This document shows, one piece after another, positions 12,385 to 21,150 of a stretch of 64,000 nt of DNA (its first letter is position 1; every line of letters begins with the position of its first letter). Both the position numbers and the translations under genes were made by a program. The stretch spans positions 53,662 to 117,661 of the forward strand of contig JAXMAM010000008.1 in the NCBI GenBank assembly GCA_046350455.1, written 5' to 3'. The stretch comes from CAZXGD01 sp046350455. Its GTDB lineage: Bacteria; Planctomycetota; Phycisphaerae; Phycisphaerales; SM1A02. A model generated the notes under the pieces. That model was given only the letters and a program-made list of their open reading frames with translations, was not told where the DNA came from and searched no databases.

Positions 12385-14251
12385 GCTCATGGTGCGTGCC
12401 CATCTGGGCGATGCGCCCGTCGCGCAGCACCACGATTCGGTCCGCATGCATGATGGTGCTCAGCCGGTGCGCGATGACAAAGCTGGTGCGCCCCTGCATG
12501 AGCTGCGCCAGCGCCAGCTGGATGGCTCGCTCGCTCTCGGTGTCCAGATTGCTGGTGGCTTCGTCCAGGATCAGGATGCGCGGGTCCGCCAGCAGCGCGC
12601 GCGCAATGGCGATGCGCTGGCGCTGCCCACCGCTCAGCTTCACGCCGCGCTCGCCGATGACCGTGGCGTACCCCTCTGGCATGGCCTGGATGAAGGCGTC
12701 CGCGTTGGCTGCGGCAGCAGCGGCGCGGATGCGTGCCTCGCTGGCGCCCGGGTCTGCGTAGGCGATGTTCTCTGCCACGGTGCCGTCGAACAGGAACACA
12801 TCCTGCTCCACGATGCCCAGCAGACGGCGGTAGCTGGCCAGCTGCACGTCGCGCAGGTCCCGGCCATCCAGCAGGATGGTGCCGTGCGTGGGATCAAAGA
12901 AGCGCGCGATGAGGTTGCACAGCGTGGTCTTGCCAGCGCCGCTCACGCCCACGAACGCAGTCATCTGGCCGGGTTCCGTGCGGAAGGTGATGTCGCGCAG
13001 GACGTCGGTGTCGCGGCCCGGGTACCGGTACGCCACGCTGCGCAGCTCCACGGCGCCCTGCACCTGGCGCCGGTCCAGACGCACGGCACCCGGGCGGTCA
13101 GGCATTTCTGGCGACTCCTGCAGGAAGTCCAGCGTTCGGTCCAAGCCAGCCAGATTGGTCTGCAGCCCAGTGGCGCTCTGGGCCAGGCTTTCCAGCGGCC
13201 CCAGCAGCATCACCAGGTAGGTCAGGAACATGATCAGGTCGCCGGTGGTCAGCGTGCCGCGCAGCACCTGCGTGCCGCCGTACCAGAGCAGCGCTGCGCT
13301 GGCCAGCGGAATGAGCAGCTGCCACGCCAGCTCGATGCCGCGGCTCCACCACCACGTGTGCACCTCCTGGCGCGCCAGCAGGTCCAGGCCAGTGCCGTGG
13401 CGCAGGCCTTCAAAGCGCGGCCGCGCAAAGCCGCGCACCACGCGGATGCCGCTGAAGCTCTCGCTGGCGGAGGAGTCCACCTCGCCGATCTGCTTGCGCA
13501 CATCGCGGAACAACGGGCGCAGGCGGCCGATCCACGTGCGGTGCGTCAGGATCACCGCGGGGAACAGCACCAGTGAGCCCAGCAGCAGCCGCCAGTCGGT
13601 GAAGGCCAGGATGGTGAGGATGCCCAGCAGCTGGATGATGGCCCGCCACGGGTTGTAGATCATGGCGAAGACCAGCTCGGCCACGCCGCCTGCGTCCTCG
13701 CGGATGATGGCGGTCACGCCGCCTGCGCGCAGGTTCTGCACGCGGTGAAGCGGCAGCTGCATGGCATGCGCAAACGCGCGGCGGCGCATGGCAGACTGCA
13801 TGACCTTCACAGTGCGCGTGGTCTGGTAGCGGCCGGTGATGCTGACCACCACGCTCACCATGCTCACCAGCACGGTGGCGCCTGCCAGCCACGCCAGCAG
13901 CTGCTCTGGACTGGTGGCCACGGGGTGCAGCACGCGTTCCCACAGGCCGGTCAGCGGTTTGCCGCCCAGCACGTTGTCAATCATCAGCTTGGTGGCAGCG
14001 GGCGGCACCAGGCCCAGCGTGGTGCTCACGGTCAGCGTGGCCAGCGCAAAGGCGATGCGCCCCCGGTAGGGGCGCGCCAGGCGCAGGAACTCAACCAGCA
14101 GCGTGCTGAACGGACGCGACCGCTTCTGGCTGCGTTCGCCACCGTGAAAGCTGGTGGTGGTCTTCTCCTTCCTGGCCTTGGAACGTTCCGCATTGAACCG
14201 CACCAGGTAGTCGCTGAACCGGCGGCGACTGCTTGGCTGGGTGCGAGGCAT
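12299..14251 (-). CDS. MsbA-type ABC exporter (fused permease-ATPase)
   Basis: The 650-aa half-transporter has about six membrane segments from residue 60 to 340 and a C-terminal ATPase. Walker A is GVSGAGKTTLC, the signature is KLSGGQRQRIAIA, Walker B is ILILDEATSN and the switch histidine is in VIAHRLSTI. Such homodimeric exporters flip lipid A, other lipids or drugs. A basic N-terminal extension of about 55 residues is unusual. It faces the carotenoid glycosyltransferase tail to tail, and LPS genes sit at the start of the window, so lipid A flipping (MsbA) is plausible but not shown. The ATG at 14251 gives MPRTQPSSRRRF. Confidence 0.85.
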   Translation of the reverse strand: MPRTQPSSRRRFSDYLVRFNAERSKARKEKTTTSFHGGERSQKRSRPFSTLLVEFLRLARPYRGRIAFALATLTVSTTLGLVPPAATKLMIDNVLGGKPLTGLWERVLHPVATSPEQLLAWLAGATVLVSMVSVVVSITGRYQTTRTVKVMQSAMRRRAFAHAMQLPLHRVQNLRAGGVTAIIREDAGGVAELVFAMIYNPWRAIIQLLGILTILAFTDWRLLLGSLVLFPAVILTHRTWIGRLRPLFRDVRKQIGEVDSSASESFSGIRVVRGFARPRFEGLRHGTGLDLLARQEVHTWWWSRGIELAWQLLIPLASAALLWYGGTQVLRGTLTTGDLIMFLTYLVMLLGPLESLAQSATGLQTNLAGLDRTLDFLQESPEMPDRPGAVRLDRRQVQGAVELRSVAYRYPGRDTDVLRDITFRTEPGQMTAFVGVSGAGKTTLCNLIARFFDPTHGTILLDGRDLRDVQLASYRRLLGIVEQDVFLFDGTVAENIAYADPGASEARIRAAAAAANADAFIQAMPEGYATVIGERGVKLSGGQRQRIAIARALLADPRILILDEATSNLDTESERAIQLALAQLMQGRTSFVIAHRLSTIMHADRIVVLRDGRIAQMGTHHELMAQEGPYQQMVLVQTAPPAALSTPAAR

Positions 14252-14301
14252 GGGATCTGGATTCTAGGTGTGCCAGCGCAGCGCGCTCGTACACTCCCGG
14301 C

Positions 14302-15537
14302 ATGCAAGTCCGACCCATTGCGCAAAGCGTCTTGTGTGCAGGCATCTTCACCCTGGGCTGTGCAGCCACCGCCAGCCCGCAGAACGCGGCGCCGCCAGCG
14401 CAGCCAGCAGCGCCAGCGCAGCCCAAGGCTCCTGCGCAGCCCAAAGCACCGGCGCAGCCCACCAAGGACGGCGCCGCCACCAAGGACGCCAAGCCAGCCA
14501 AGGATGCCAAGCCAGCCAAGGAGGTAAAGCCCGCTGGCTACTGGTACGGCGTGAAGGACGCGCCCGCCAAGAAGCCGGGTGCCATCCGCATCGGCGCATA
14601 CAACGTGGAGAACCTCTTTGACGACAAGGACGACCCCACGCTGCAGGGCCAGTACGACGACGCCAAGATGGTCACCAAGCCCACGCGCGTGAAGGCCATC
14701 GCAGACGCCATCCGCCGGCTGGATGCGGATGTCCTGTCCATCGAGGAGATCGAGAGCCTGGAGGCGCTCACCTGGCTTCGCGACACCTACCTGAAGGACC
14801 TGGGCTACAAGTACATCTACAGCGAGGATGTGGGCTACTACCGCGGCGTGGAGCAGGCGTTCCTAAGCCGCTATCCCATCGTGGAGCACAAGACCTTCGT
14901 CAAGGAAGACCTGTCAGACATGGACGGCAAGCGCGTGGGCGAGGGCTTTGCCAAGGGCAAGCCAGACCAGGGCAAGACCTTCCAGCGCAGCCCGCTGCGC
15001 GTCACGGTGGACGTGAACGGCACGCCTTTCACCCTGTTCTCCGTGCACCTGAAGGCAGGCGGCAAGGAGTTCGAGTACCAGCGCGAGAGCGAAGCGCTCC
15101 AGGTGATTGAGTTCGTGAAGGAGGCGCTCACCAAGGACCCTGGCGCGCGCGTGGCGGTGATGGGGGACTTCAACTCCACGCCTGGCACCAAGGTGGCCAA
15201 GGTCTTTGGCGAGGCTGGCCTGAAGAGCGGCTACGAGTTCCGCGCGGTGAAGAAGGGGAACACCAAGGACCTCTACACCACGCACGATTCTGGCCGCGCG
15301 ATCGACTACATCTTCATGAGCCCGGCGATGGCCAAGGACGCTGTGGACGGCAGCTTCTTTGTGCTGAGCACGGTGCACCCGCCGAGCGACTACAAGTGGC
15401 AGGACGACGAGAACAAGGACAAGGTCCCGCCCGGCTACGCCAGCGATCACTACCCCATTGCGCTGGACTTCACGCTGCCAGCCAAGAGCGCCAAGGGGGC
15501 GGCAGCAGCGGCCCCAGCCAAGCCAGCGGGGAAGTAG
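14302..15537 (+). CDS. Exported endonuclease/exonuclease/phosphatase-family protein
   Basis: The 411-aa protein begins with a signal peptide (MQVRPIAQSVLCAGIFTLGC) whose LGC could be a lipobox. A low-complexity Pro/Ala/Lys spacer (QPKAPAQPKAPAQP and KDAKPAKDAKPAKE repeats, residues about 30-80) follows, then an EEP domain. Family motifs visible are IGAYNVENLFDD (Asn), SIEEIESL (Glu), MGDFNSTPG (Asp-Asn) and YASDHYPIAL (Asp-His). The fold includes extracellular nucleases and phosphodiesterases; the substrate cannot be read from sequence. The spacer would hold the domain away from the membrane. ATG 14302 lies 50 bases from the divergent ABC exporter start. A strong hairpin follows the stop. Confidence 0.85.
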   Translation: MQVRPIAQSVLCAGIFTLGCAATASPQNAAPPAQPAAPAQPKAPAQPKAPAQPTKDGAATKDAKPAKDAKPAKEVKPAGYWYGVKDAPAKKPGAIRIGAYNVENLFDDKDDPTLQGQYDDAKMVTKPTRVKAIADAIRRLDADVLSIEEIESLEALTWLRDTYLKDLGYKYIYSEDVGYYRGVEQAFLSRYPIVEHKTFVKEDLSDMDGKRVGEGFAKGKPDQGKTFQRSPLRVTVDVNGTPFTLFSVHLKAGGKEFEYQRESEALQVIEFVKEALTKDPGARVAVMGDFNSTPGTKVAKVFGEAGLKSGYEFRAVKKGNTKDLYTTHDSGRAIDYIFMSPAMAKDAVDGSFFVLSTVHPPSDYKWQDDENKDKVPPGYASDHYPIALDFTLPAKSAKGAAAAAPAKPAGK

Positions 15538-15573
15538 CGCCAGCGCTGCGAGTTTGACAGAACACCGCCAGTG

Positions 15574-15602
15574 AAAGGGCGCACCTTGCAGGTGCGCCCT
15601 TT
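15574..15602. terminator. Perfect hairpin, bidirectional terminator between convergent genes
   Basis: A 13-bp perfect stem (AAAGGGCGCACCT paired with AGGTGCGCCCTTT) closes a 3-base loop and is followed by TTGTTGTTT. It sits between the stop of the EEP gene (15537) and the stop of tsf (15627, minus strand), so it can end transcription from both sides. Confidence 0.85.
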
Positions 15603-15626
15603 GTTGTTTGGAATCAGTGGGACTAC

Positions 15627-16436
15627 TCAGCCGTGCGTGCCCAGCGTCATGCGCACGAAGTGCACCAGGGTCACGCCAGCGGGCAGCAGTTCCTTGATGC
15701 GCTTCTTGTCGTCGCGCACGTAGGGCTGGCCCAGCAGGGTGACTTCCTCGAAGAACTTGCGCATCTTGCCTTCGGCCATCTTGATCGCGATCTGCTCAGG
15801 CTTGCCGCTGGCCTTGGCCTCCTCCACCGCCTCGCGCTGGCGCGCTGCGATGAGATCGGCTGGCACGCCCTTCTCGTCCACCGAAATGGGGGTGGGGGTG
15901 GCTGCCACGATGTGCTGGCAAATGCCCGCGGCCAGGTCGGCTGGCATGGTGCCGGTGTACTGCAGCAGGGCGGCCTTCTTGCCGTCGTGGTGCACGTAGG
16001 AGGCGAAGTTGCCGCCTTCCAGCCGCACGCCACCAGCGAACGAGAGGTTCTCGCCCGTCTTGATGCGCACGTCGTCCAGCCGCTTCTTCATGCCGTCGGT
16101 GAACTCCACCTTGCCGGGCGTGCCCTTGCAGGCCATCTTGGCCAGTTCGGTGGCCATGGTGCGGAACTCTGGGTTCCGGGCGGTGAAGTCGGTCTCAGCG
16201 CGGACCTCCACCACAGCAGCGTGGTCGCCATCCACGGCCACAGCCACGCAGCCCTCGCCAGCGGCGCGGTCTGTGCGGGTGTCCATCTTGCCCTTCAGCT
16301 TCTCGCGCAGGCGCTCTTCAGCCAGCTTCATGTCGCCGTTGGCGTCGGCCAGCGCGGCCTTGCAGTCCATCATGCCAAGACCCGTGCGCTCACGCAGGGT
16401 CATCACGTCCTTGGGGGAAATGTTCGCAGTGCTCAT
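15627..16436 (-). CDS. tsf: Elongation factor Ts
   Basis: The 269-aa protein is the guanine-nucleotide exchange factor for EF-Tu. The N-terminal UBA-like segment contains TGLGMMDCKAALADANGD, the family signature, and the exchange region contains VRAETDFTARNPEF. Length is at the short end for bacterial EF-Ts. It follows rpsB with a 58-base gap, the usual rpsB-tsf order. ATG 16436 is the clear start (MSTANISPKDVM). Confidence 0.97.
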   Translation of the reverse strand: MSTANISPKDVMTLRERTGLGMMDCKAALADANGDMKLAEERLREKLKGKMDTRTDRAAGEGCVAVAVDGDHAAVVEVRAETDFTARNPEFRTMATELAKMACKGTPGKVEFTDGMKKRLDDVRIKTGENLSFAGGVRLEGGNFASYVHHDGKKAALLQYTGTMPADLAAGICQHIVAATPTPISVDEKGVPADLIAARQREAVEEAKASGKPEQIAIKMAEGKMRKFFEEVTLLGQPYVRDDKKRIKELLPAGVTLVHFVRMTLGTHG

Positions 16437-16494
16437 GTGAATTCCAGCTCCGAGTGAAAAATGCGGAGGAAAGCAGTGGCCGGCGCGCCTGCGG

Positions 16495-17367
16495 TCAGGC
16501 GTTGCCCGTGGTGGTGGTGCTCACGCTCTGGCTTGGCGCTTCTTCGGTGGTGGAAGCAGCGCGGCCATCAGCGCGGAACTGGCTGCGGCTGGAACGGCGC
16601 GGAGTGCGTGGCGCGTTGGGCGCCGTGGCATCCTGCGCTGCAGCAGCGCCCATCTCCTCTGGCGTGGCGTTTGCGCGGCCAGCGCGGCCTTCGGCAGCCG
16701 CGGCGCACAGCTCGCGAATGATGATCTCGATGCTGCGCATGGAGTCATCGTTGCCTGGCACTGGAATGTCGGCCAGATCGGGGTCGCCGTCGGTGTCAAT
16801 GAGGCAGATGGTGGGGATGCCCAGGGCCTTGGCCTCGAGCAGCGCGTTCATCTCGCGGTTGGTGTCGATGACCACCAGCGCGCCTGGGAGCTTGGTCATG
16901 CTGCGCAGACCAGCCAGGTTGCGGTGGATCTTCTTCTGCTCGCGGCCCAGCTGGGCCTCCATCTTCTTGGAGTAGTTCTTGATCTCGCCCGTTTCCATCA
17001 GGCCATCCAGCTCTTCCAGGCGCTTCAGGCGCTCGCGGATGGTGCGGAAGTTGGTGAGGGTGCCGCCCAGCCAGCGCTCGGTCACCCAGGGCATCTTGGA
17101 TTCGGTGCAGTACTGCTCAACCGCTCCGCGCGCCTGGCGCTTGGTGCCCACAAAGCACACGTCCTTGCCAGCCGCCACTGTCTTGGCGATGAACTTCTTG
17201 GCAAGCAGGAGGCCCTTGATGGTTTCCTTGATGTCAATGATCGAGATGCCGTTCTTGGTGGCGAAGATGTATGGCTTCATCTTCGGGTTCCAGTTGGAGC
17301 GGCGCTGGCCAAAGATCACGCCTGCTTCGACGAGTTCCTTGGCGAGAGAAATCTTGGGTTCGGACAT
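16495..17367 (-). CDS. rpsB: 30S ribosomal protein S2
   Basis: The 290-aa protein matches S2 throughout: AGVIFGQRRSNWNPKMKPYI, FVGTKRQARGAVEQ, WLGGTLTNFRTI and the C-terminal IPVPGNDDSMRSIEIII. The last 55 residues are a Ser/Thr/Arg-rich tail beyond the conserved core, variable in this family. The usual GHQ or GHR of S2 is GQR here. ATG 17367 is preceded by AAGGAGA, a near-perfect ribosome site, so longer upstream reads in the same frame (to 17541) are rejected. A structured 5' leader lies upstream. Confidence 0.97.
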   Translation of the reverse strand: MSEPKISLAKELVEAGVIFGQRRSNWNPKMKPYIFATKNGISIIDIKETIKGLLLAKKFIAKTVAAGKDVCFVGTKRQARGAVEQYCTESKMPWVTERWLGGTLTNFRTIRERLKRLEELDGLMETGEIKNYSKKMEAQLGREQKKIHRNLAGLRSMTKLPGALVVIDTNREMNALLEAKALGIPTICLIDTDGDPDLADIPVPGNDDSMRSIEIIIRELCAAAAEGRAGRANATPEEMGAAAAQDATAPNAPRTPRRSSRSQFRADGRAASTTEEAPSQSVSTTTTGNA

Positions 17368-17481
17368 GGGGGCTCTCCTTATAGAGCGATTGCAGCGACA
17401 CCGCGGGACCGGCCAGTGGACGCCGCCGCATGCTGCGGCTGGCGGCCGTCCCGAACCAAGGGCGCTTGGTGCTAGGACGAA

Positions 17482-17521
17482 GGGGCCACGAGGGCCCCGC
17501 AACCCCAACAGCGGGGTTGCG
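17482..17521 (-). promoter_or_regulatory. Tandem hairpins in the rpsB leader
   Basis: About 115-155 bases upstream of rpsB are two adjacent inverted repeats. One is GGGGCC/GGCCCC around a 5-base loop (17482-17498). The other is CGCAACCCC/GGGGTTGCG around a 6-base loop (17498-17521). No U-tract follows on the minus strand, so a simple terminator is less likely than an mRNA leader structure. S2 is known to repress its own rpsB-tsf mRNA in some bacteria; a link to these hairpins is inference. Confidence 0.4.
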
Positions 17522-17676
17522 TTGACCAGTGCGGTGTCCACTGTGGATCGCGCTGGCCCCCGATGAACCGGGGGAAACGGACAAGGCTACTGGAAGCCAC
17601 AGCGGTGCACAATGGGCTGTGCCGCCAGCGGCGCAGGGGCCTGGTTATGAGGCATTTGGGGGTAGGCTGCCGGGGC

Positions 17677-19053
17677 ATGGACGCAGCATCTGCCGTGGAG
17701 GTCAGTGGTCTGAGCGCAACACCAGCGGAGCGATGGAATCCGCTGACCAAGCTGGCCTTCCTGTGGGTGTTCTTCTACGTGATGGTGGCCTACGGGCTGA
17801 CGCTCCTGGCAGTGTTTCCAGTGTTGGGCATGGCGGCGTACTGGGTGCAGCAGGCCTGGGTGCCAGTGGTGGTGTGGGTGGGCAAGAGCGTGTTCGGCGC
17901 CACTGTCCAGTACGCGCCCAACGGGAGCGGCGACACCAGCTTCAACTGGGTGCAGGTGTTCTGCGAGCTGTGCCTAGCGGGCGTGCTGGCCATGATCACG
18001 CTGGTGTGCACGTGGCGCGTGAAGCGGTACAGCGTGCTCTTTGAAGTGCTCCGCATCACCGTGCGCTATGTGCTGGCCATCAACATGGTGAGCTACGGCC
18101 TGGCCAAGATCTTTGAAGGGCAGTTTCCGGCGCCGGAAGTCACGCGACTCATGCAGCCCTACGGAGAGTCGTCGCCCATGGGGCTCCTGTGGACGTTCAT
18201 GGGCGCGTCCAAGCCGTACACGTTCATCGCTGGCCTGGCTGAGTTTGTAGGTGGGGTGCTGCTGCTGTTCCGGCGCACCACACTCCTGGGCGCGCTGGTG
18301 GTGGCAGGCGTGATGCTGAACGTGGTGCTCCTGAACTTCTGCTACGACGTGCCAGTGAAGCTGTTTTCCACGCAGCTGCTGCTGATGGCGCTGTGGCTGG
18401 CGCTGCCAGACGCTGGGCGACTGCTGAACGTGCTGCTGCTCAACCGCCCAGCGCCGCCGCGCGAGCTGGCGCCAGCGTGGCTGCGCGGCTGGGGCGGCGT
18501 GGTGCGGTGGGTGCTCAAGACACCGTACGTGCTGTGGCTCCTGGGCTCCATGGCGTACGGCATGGCGCAGACGTCCGCGCAGTTTGGGCCCGGCGCGCCG
18601 CGCGGACCGCTGAATGGTGCGTGGAAGGTGGTGGAGTTCACGCACGATGGAAAGGTGCTGCCAGCGCTGGCGGATGACCCGGTCCGCTGGCGCGTGATCC
18701 ACATTCATCAGGCGGCAGCGGGGCAGGAGCTGCCCATGGGTGGCGATGCTGTGGTCATTGCGCCCATGTCTGGCGCCAGCAAGTGGATGAAGCTGAACGT
18801 GCACGACACCACGCTGGAGCTGCGGTGGTTCAAGCAGCGCGGCGTGGATCCGGGGCCAGAGGCGCCCGCAGATGGGTCGTTCAGCTTTGCCCTGGTGCCG
18901 CGGACAGAGGACGGCGCCAGTGGCCAGCTGACGTTGGATGGCAGCCTGGAAGGAAAGCCCTGCAAGGTCACGATGCAGCCTGTGCGGCGCGAGGACTTCC
19001 TGCTGGTGAACCGCGGGTTCCACTGGGTGAACGAGTATCCATTCAACCGGTAA
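17677..19053 (+). CDS. DoxX-like multi-spanning membrane protein with C-terminal soluble domain
   Basis: The 458-aa protein has about eight hydrophobic segments between residues 25 and 320, including LAFLWVFFYVMVAYGLTLLAV, FIAGLAEFVGGVLLLF and TLLGALVVAGVMLNVVLLN. The pattern NMVSYGLAKIFEGQFP followed by membrane hairpins resembles DoxX/SURF4-type proteins. From about 325 to the end is a soluble domain with a GPLNGAWKVVEFTHDGK start, like small lipocalin-type or DUF-type beta domains. ATG 17677 (MDAASAVEV) is preferred over the ATG at 17563, whose extension is Arg-rich and atypical. Function is unknown. Next to it is a DCC-family protein; DoxX- and DCC-type proteins often occur together in membrane redox contexts. 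Confidence 0.6.
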   Translation: MDAASAVEVSGLSATPAERWNPLTKLAFLWVFFYVMVAYGLTLLAVFPVLGMAAYWVQQAWVPVVVWVGKSVFGATVQYAPNGSGDTSFNWVQVFCELCLAGVLAMITLVCTWRVKRYSVLFEVLRITVRYVLAINMVSYGLAKIFEGQFPAPEVTRLMQPYGESSPMGLLWTFMGASKPYTFIAGLAEFVGGVLLLFRRTTLLGALVVAGVMLNVVLLNFCYDVPVKLFSTQLLLMALWLALPDAGRLLNVLLLNRPAPPRELAPAWLRGWGGVVRWVLKTPYVLWLLGSMAYGMAQTSAQFGPGAPRGPLNGAWKVVEFTHDGKVLPALADDPVRWRVIHIHQAAAGQELPMGGDAVVIAPMSGASKWMKLNVHDTTLELRWFKQRGVDPGPEAPADGSFSFALVPRTEDGASGQLTLDGSLEGKPCKVTMQPVRREDFLLVNRGFHWVNEYPFNR

Positions 19054-19075
19054 GGCCGGGAGGCGGCGCGTGCGG

Positions 19076-19098
19076 GCATGCGCGCGCGTGCGCGCGCG
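19076..19098. repeat. Alternating purine-pyrimidine GC tract
   Basis: A 23-base run alternating purine and pyrimidine (GCATGCGCGCGCGTGCGCGCGC then G) lies between the stops of two convergent genes. It can form either a hairpin or left-handed DNA and may act as a weak terminator. That role is inferred only. Confidence 0.35.
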
Positions 19099-19128
19099 GG
19101 CAGCGCGCGGGCGTGCCCCGGCCGCGGG

Positions 19129-19563
19129 CTACGCACGCAGCTGGTCTGCGCCAGGCAGGAATCGTGCCTGCAGCGCTGGCGTGGGCACCATGCAGGTGTC
19201 GCGCGTGCCCCACCAGCGGAAGCGGTTGCGTGAAATCACGCGGTAGCCAGCGTCGCGCCAGCTGCGTGGGGCTGCGCGGAAGACGCGCAGCATGGGCCAC
19301 GGCTGCCGGAGCTGCGCGGCAATCCGCAGCGACGCCTCAGAGCACGTGTACAGCTGGCCGTCCTGGATGAGCATGAGCGTGTTGAGCGATTCGCCAGGCG
19401 CTGGCACAGGCGCGCCGATGGCCTTCAGCGCGCGTTCGGCCGCCACCGACTGCAGCGGGGCAAAGCGGAAGACGCCCTGTGGGTCATTGCGGATGATGCG
19501 CTGGACCACGTCCTCGCAGAGGTTGCAGACGCCGTCGAAGAGGACCACGGGCGGTTCGGCCAT
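19129..19563 (-). CDS. DCC-family (DUF393) thiol-disulfide oxidoreductase-like protein
   Basis: The 144-aa protein carries the family's opening FDGVCNLCEDVVQRII, in which the DxxCxxC motif resembles a thioredoxin active site. It also has the FAPLQSVAAE and CSEASLRI segments and ends with arginine-rich RNRFRWWG. The physiological partner of this family is not established. The start codon on the minus strand (19561-19563) overlaps that of the divergent phosphomannomutase candidate start by two bases, so one of the two genes may start further in. Confidence 0.85.
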   Translation of the reverse strand: MAEPPVVLFDGVCNLCEDVVQRIIRNDPQGVFRFAPLQSVAAERALKAIGAPVPAPGESLNTLMLIQDGQLYTCSEASLRIAAQLRQPWPMLRVFRAAPRSWRDAGYRVISRNRFRWWGTRDTCMVPTPALQARFLPGADQLRA

Positions 19564-20974
19564 GCTGATTCGATACTACGATGCTGGCCCTGTGCTCGCC
19601 AAGATTTTCAAGGCCTATGACGTGCGCGGTGTGTATCCCAAGCCGCTGAATGAGCGCCTGGCGTGGCAGATTGGGTTTGCGGCCGCGCAGCACCTGCTGG
19701 AGCGTGCAGACCGCGACGGTCGCGACGACCCCATGAGCCGCGCGCTGGTGGTGGGGCGCGACATGCGCCGCAGCAGCCCAGCGCTGGCAGAAGCGCTGAA
19801 GGCTGGCATGAAGGCGGCCAGCGCCAACGTCATGGACGTGGGCATGGTGGACACCCCGTTTGTTGGGTTCGCTGTTCGGCACCTGGGCGCTGGGGGTGGC
19901 GTGCAGGTGACTGCCAGCCACAATCCTGCGGAGTACAACGGGTTCAAGTTCTGCGGCCCGGGCGCAGTGCCCATTGGCGCAGAGAGCGGGCTGATGGAGA
20001 TCCAGCGGCGCGCCGCGCTGGTGGAGCGCGGCCGGACCGACCAGCCGGAAGGCGTGGAGGAGGCGCGGGACCTCTGGGAGGCGTATCGCGAGCATCTCCT
20101 GCAGTTTGCGCCGCCCGGGCTGGCCAGCGGGCAGCGTTCGGTGCATGTGGTGGTGGACGCCAGCAACGGCATGGCAGGCACCATGGTGCCGCAGGTGTTC
20201 GGCGGCCTGAAGGGGCTCAAGATCACCGCGCTGCACTTTGACAACGCTCGCGGCGAGTTCGTGCATGAGCCCAACCCGCTGGAGCCGGAGAACCTGCGGT
20301 GGGTGTCCCGCGCGGTGCAGGAGCAGGGGGCTGACTTTGGCGTGTGCTTTGACGGCGACGCAGACCGCTGCATGGTGGTGGACGAGACCGGCGTGCCAGT
20401 GGGTTGCGACGTGCTCACCGCGTGGCTGGCGCAGGGGTGGCTGAAGCGCGAGAAGGGTGCAGCGATCGTGTACGACCTGCGCTCCACGCGCGCGCTGCCA
20501 GAGAGCATCAAGGCAACGGGTGGCCGGCCCGTGGAGTGCCGGGTGGGCCATGTGTTCATGAAGGCGGCTGTGCGGCAGGTGGGCGCACCGTTCGGCGGCG
20601 AGCTGAGCGGGCATTTCTACTACCGCGACATGGGCTGCACAGACAATGGCGCTCGCGCGCTGCTGGATGTGCTGCAGTGCTACCTGGCAGCGGGCAAGCC
20701 CATGGCCGCGTGCGTGGCGCCGTTCCGCGCGTACGTCCAGAGCGGCGAGCTGAATTTCACCGTGGAGGACAAGGACGCAGTGCTGGCGCGGCTGCGCGCT
20801 GCCTTCCCGCGGGCCAAGGTGCAGATGCTGGATGGCCTGTCCATGGACTGCGGCGACTGGTGGTGCAACGTGCGGCCGTCGAACACCGAGCCGCTGCTGC
20901 GCGTGAACGCCGAGGCGCGCGACCCTGCCACGCTGCAGCGCGCGCTGGCGCAGCTGCGCCCCCACCTGCAGTAG
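19562..20974 (+). CDS. Phosphomannomutase/phosphoglucomutase
   Basis: The 470-aa alpha-D-phosphohexomutase interconverts hexose 1- and 6-phosphates, supplying GDP-mannose or UDP-glucose precursors for polysaccharides. All four site motifs are present: TASHNPAEYNG (phosphoserine), FDGDADRCM (metal loop), GGELSGHFYY (sugar specificity) and RPSNTEPLLR (phosphate binding). The GEXSGH form favours mannose/glucose over glucosamine substrates. ATG 19562 adds MLIRYYDAGP. GTG 19592 would give the more typical VLAKIFKAYDVRGVYP start and is perhaps the real one, leaving 28 bases to the divergent gene. Confidence 0.93.
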   Translation: MLIRYYDAGPVLAKIFKAYDVRGVYPKPLNERLAWQIGFAAAQHLLERADRDGRDDPMSRALVVGRDMRRSSPALAEALKAGMKAASANVMDVGMVDTPFVGFAVRHLGAGGGVQVTASHNPAEYNGFKFCGPGAVPIGAESGLMEIQRRAALVERGRTDQPEGVEEARDLWEAYREHLLQFAPPGLASGQRSVHVVVDASNGMAGTMVPQVFGGLKGLKITALHFDNARGEFVHEPNPLEPENLRWVSRAVQEQGADFGVCFDGDADRCMVVDETGVPVGCDVLTAWLAQGWLKREKGAAIVYDLRSTRALPESIKATGGRPVECRVGHVFMKAAVRQVGAPFGGELSGHFYYRDMGCTDNGARALLDVLQCYLAAGKPMAACVAPFRAYVQSGELNFTVEDKDAVLARLRAAFPRAKVQMLDGLSMDCGDWWCNVRPSNTEPLLRVNAEARDPATLQRALAQLRPHLQ

Positions 20975-20976
20975 GA

Positions 20977-21010
20977 GAAATTGGTGCCTGGCACGGGTGT
21001 CCCTACTTTT
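20977..21010 (+). repeat. REP-like palindromic repeat, copy A
   Basis: The unit reads GAAATTGGTGCCTGGCAC followed by GGGTGTCCCTACTTTT. Its core GTGCCTGGCAC is an almost perfect palindrome. The same unit occurs inverted at 22109, directly at 56512 and inverted at 57333, with degenerate versions at 56762-56846. It begins 2 bases after the phosphomannomutase stop. Dispersed palindromes that sit just outside genes are typical of REP elements mobilised by RAYT transposases; no such transposase is in the window. Confidence 0.75.
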
Positions 21011-21055
21011 CGTGCCGGCGCGCCCGGCGCGGCCGCTGGCGGGCCTGGAATGAAA

Positions 21056-21082
21056 GCGGCCCCGCCGCAAGGGCAGGGCCGC
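21056..21082. terminator. Possible terminator hairpin
   Basis: GCGGCCC (21056-21062) pairs perfectly with GGGCCGC (21076-21082) around a 13-base loop that is itself G/C-rich. It lies between the convergent phosphomannomutase and PEP-CTERM genes. There is no T-run, so the role is uncertain. Confidence 0.35.
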
Positions 21083-21150
21083 ATGGCGCCAGATGGCGCA
21101 CGTTCAATTGGAGCGCTGCTGCGCAGGCGCGCGGGTGCGCGCGTCAGGCG

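Noticed and set aside
13230..13658. Plus-strand frame inside the ABC exporter
   Set aside because: It is a shadow of the exporter; the minus-strand frame holds every ABC motif.
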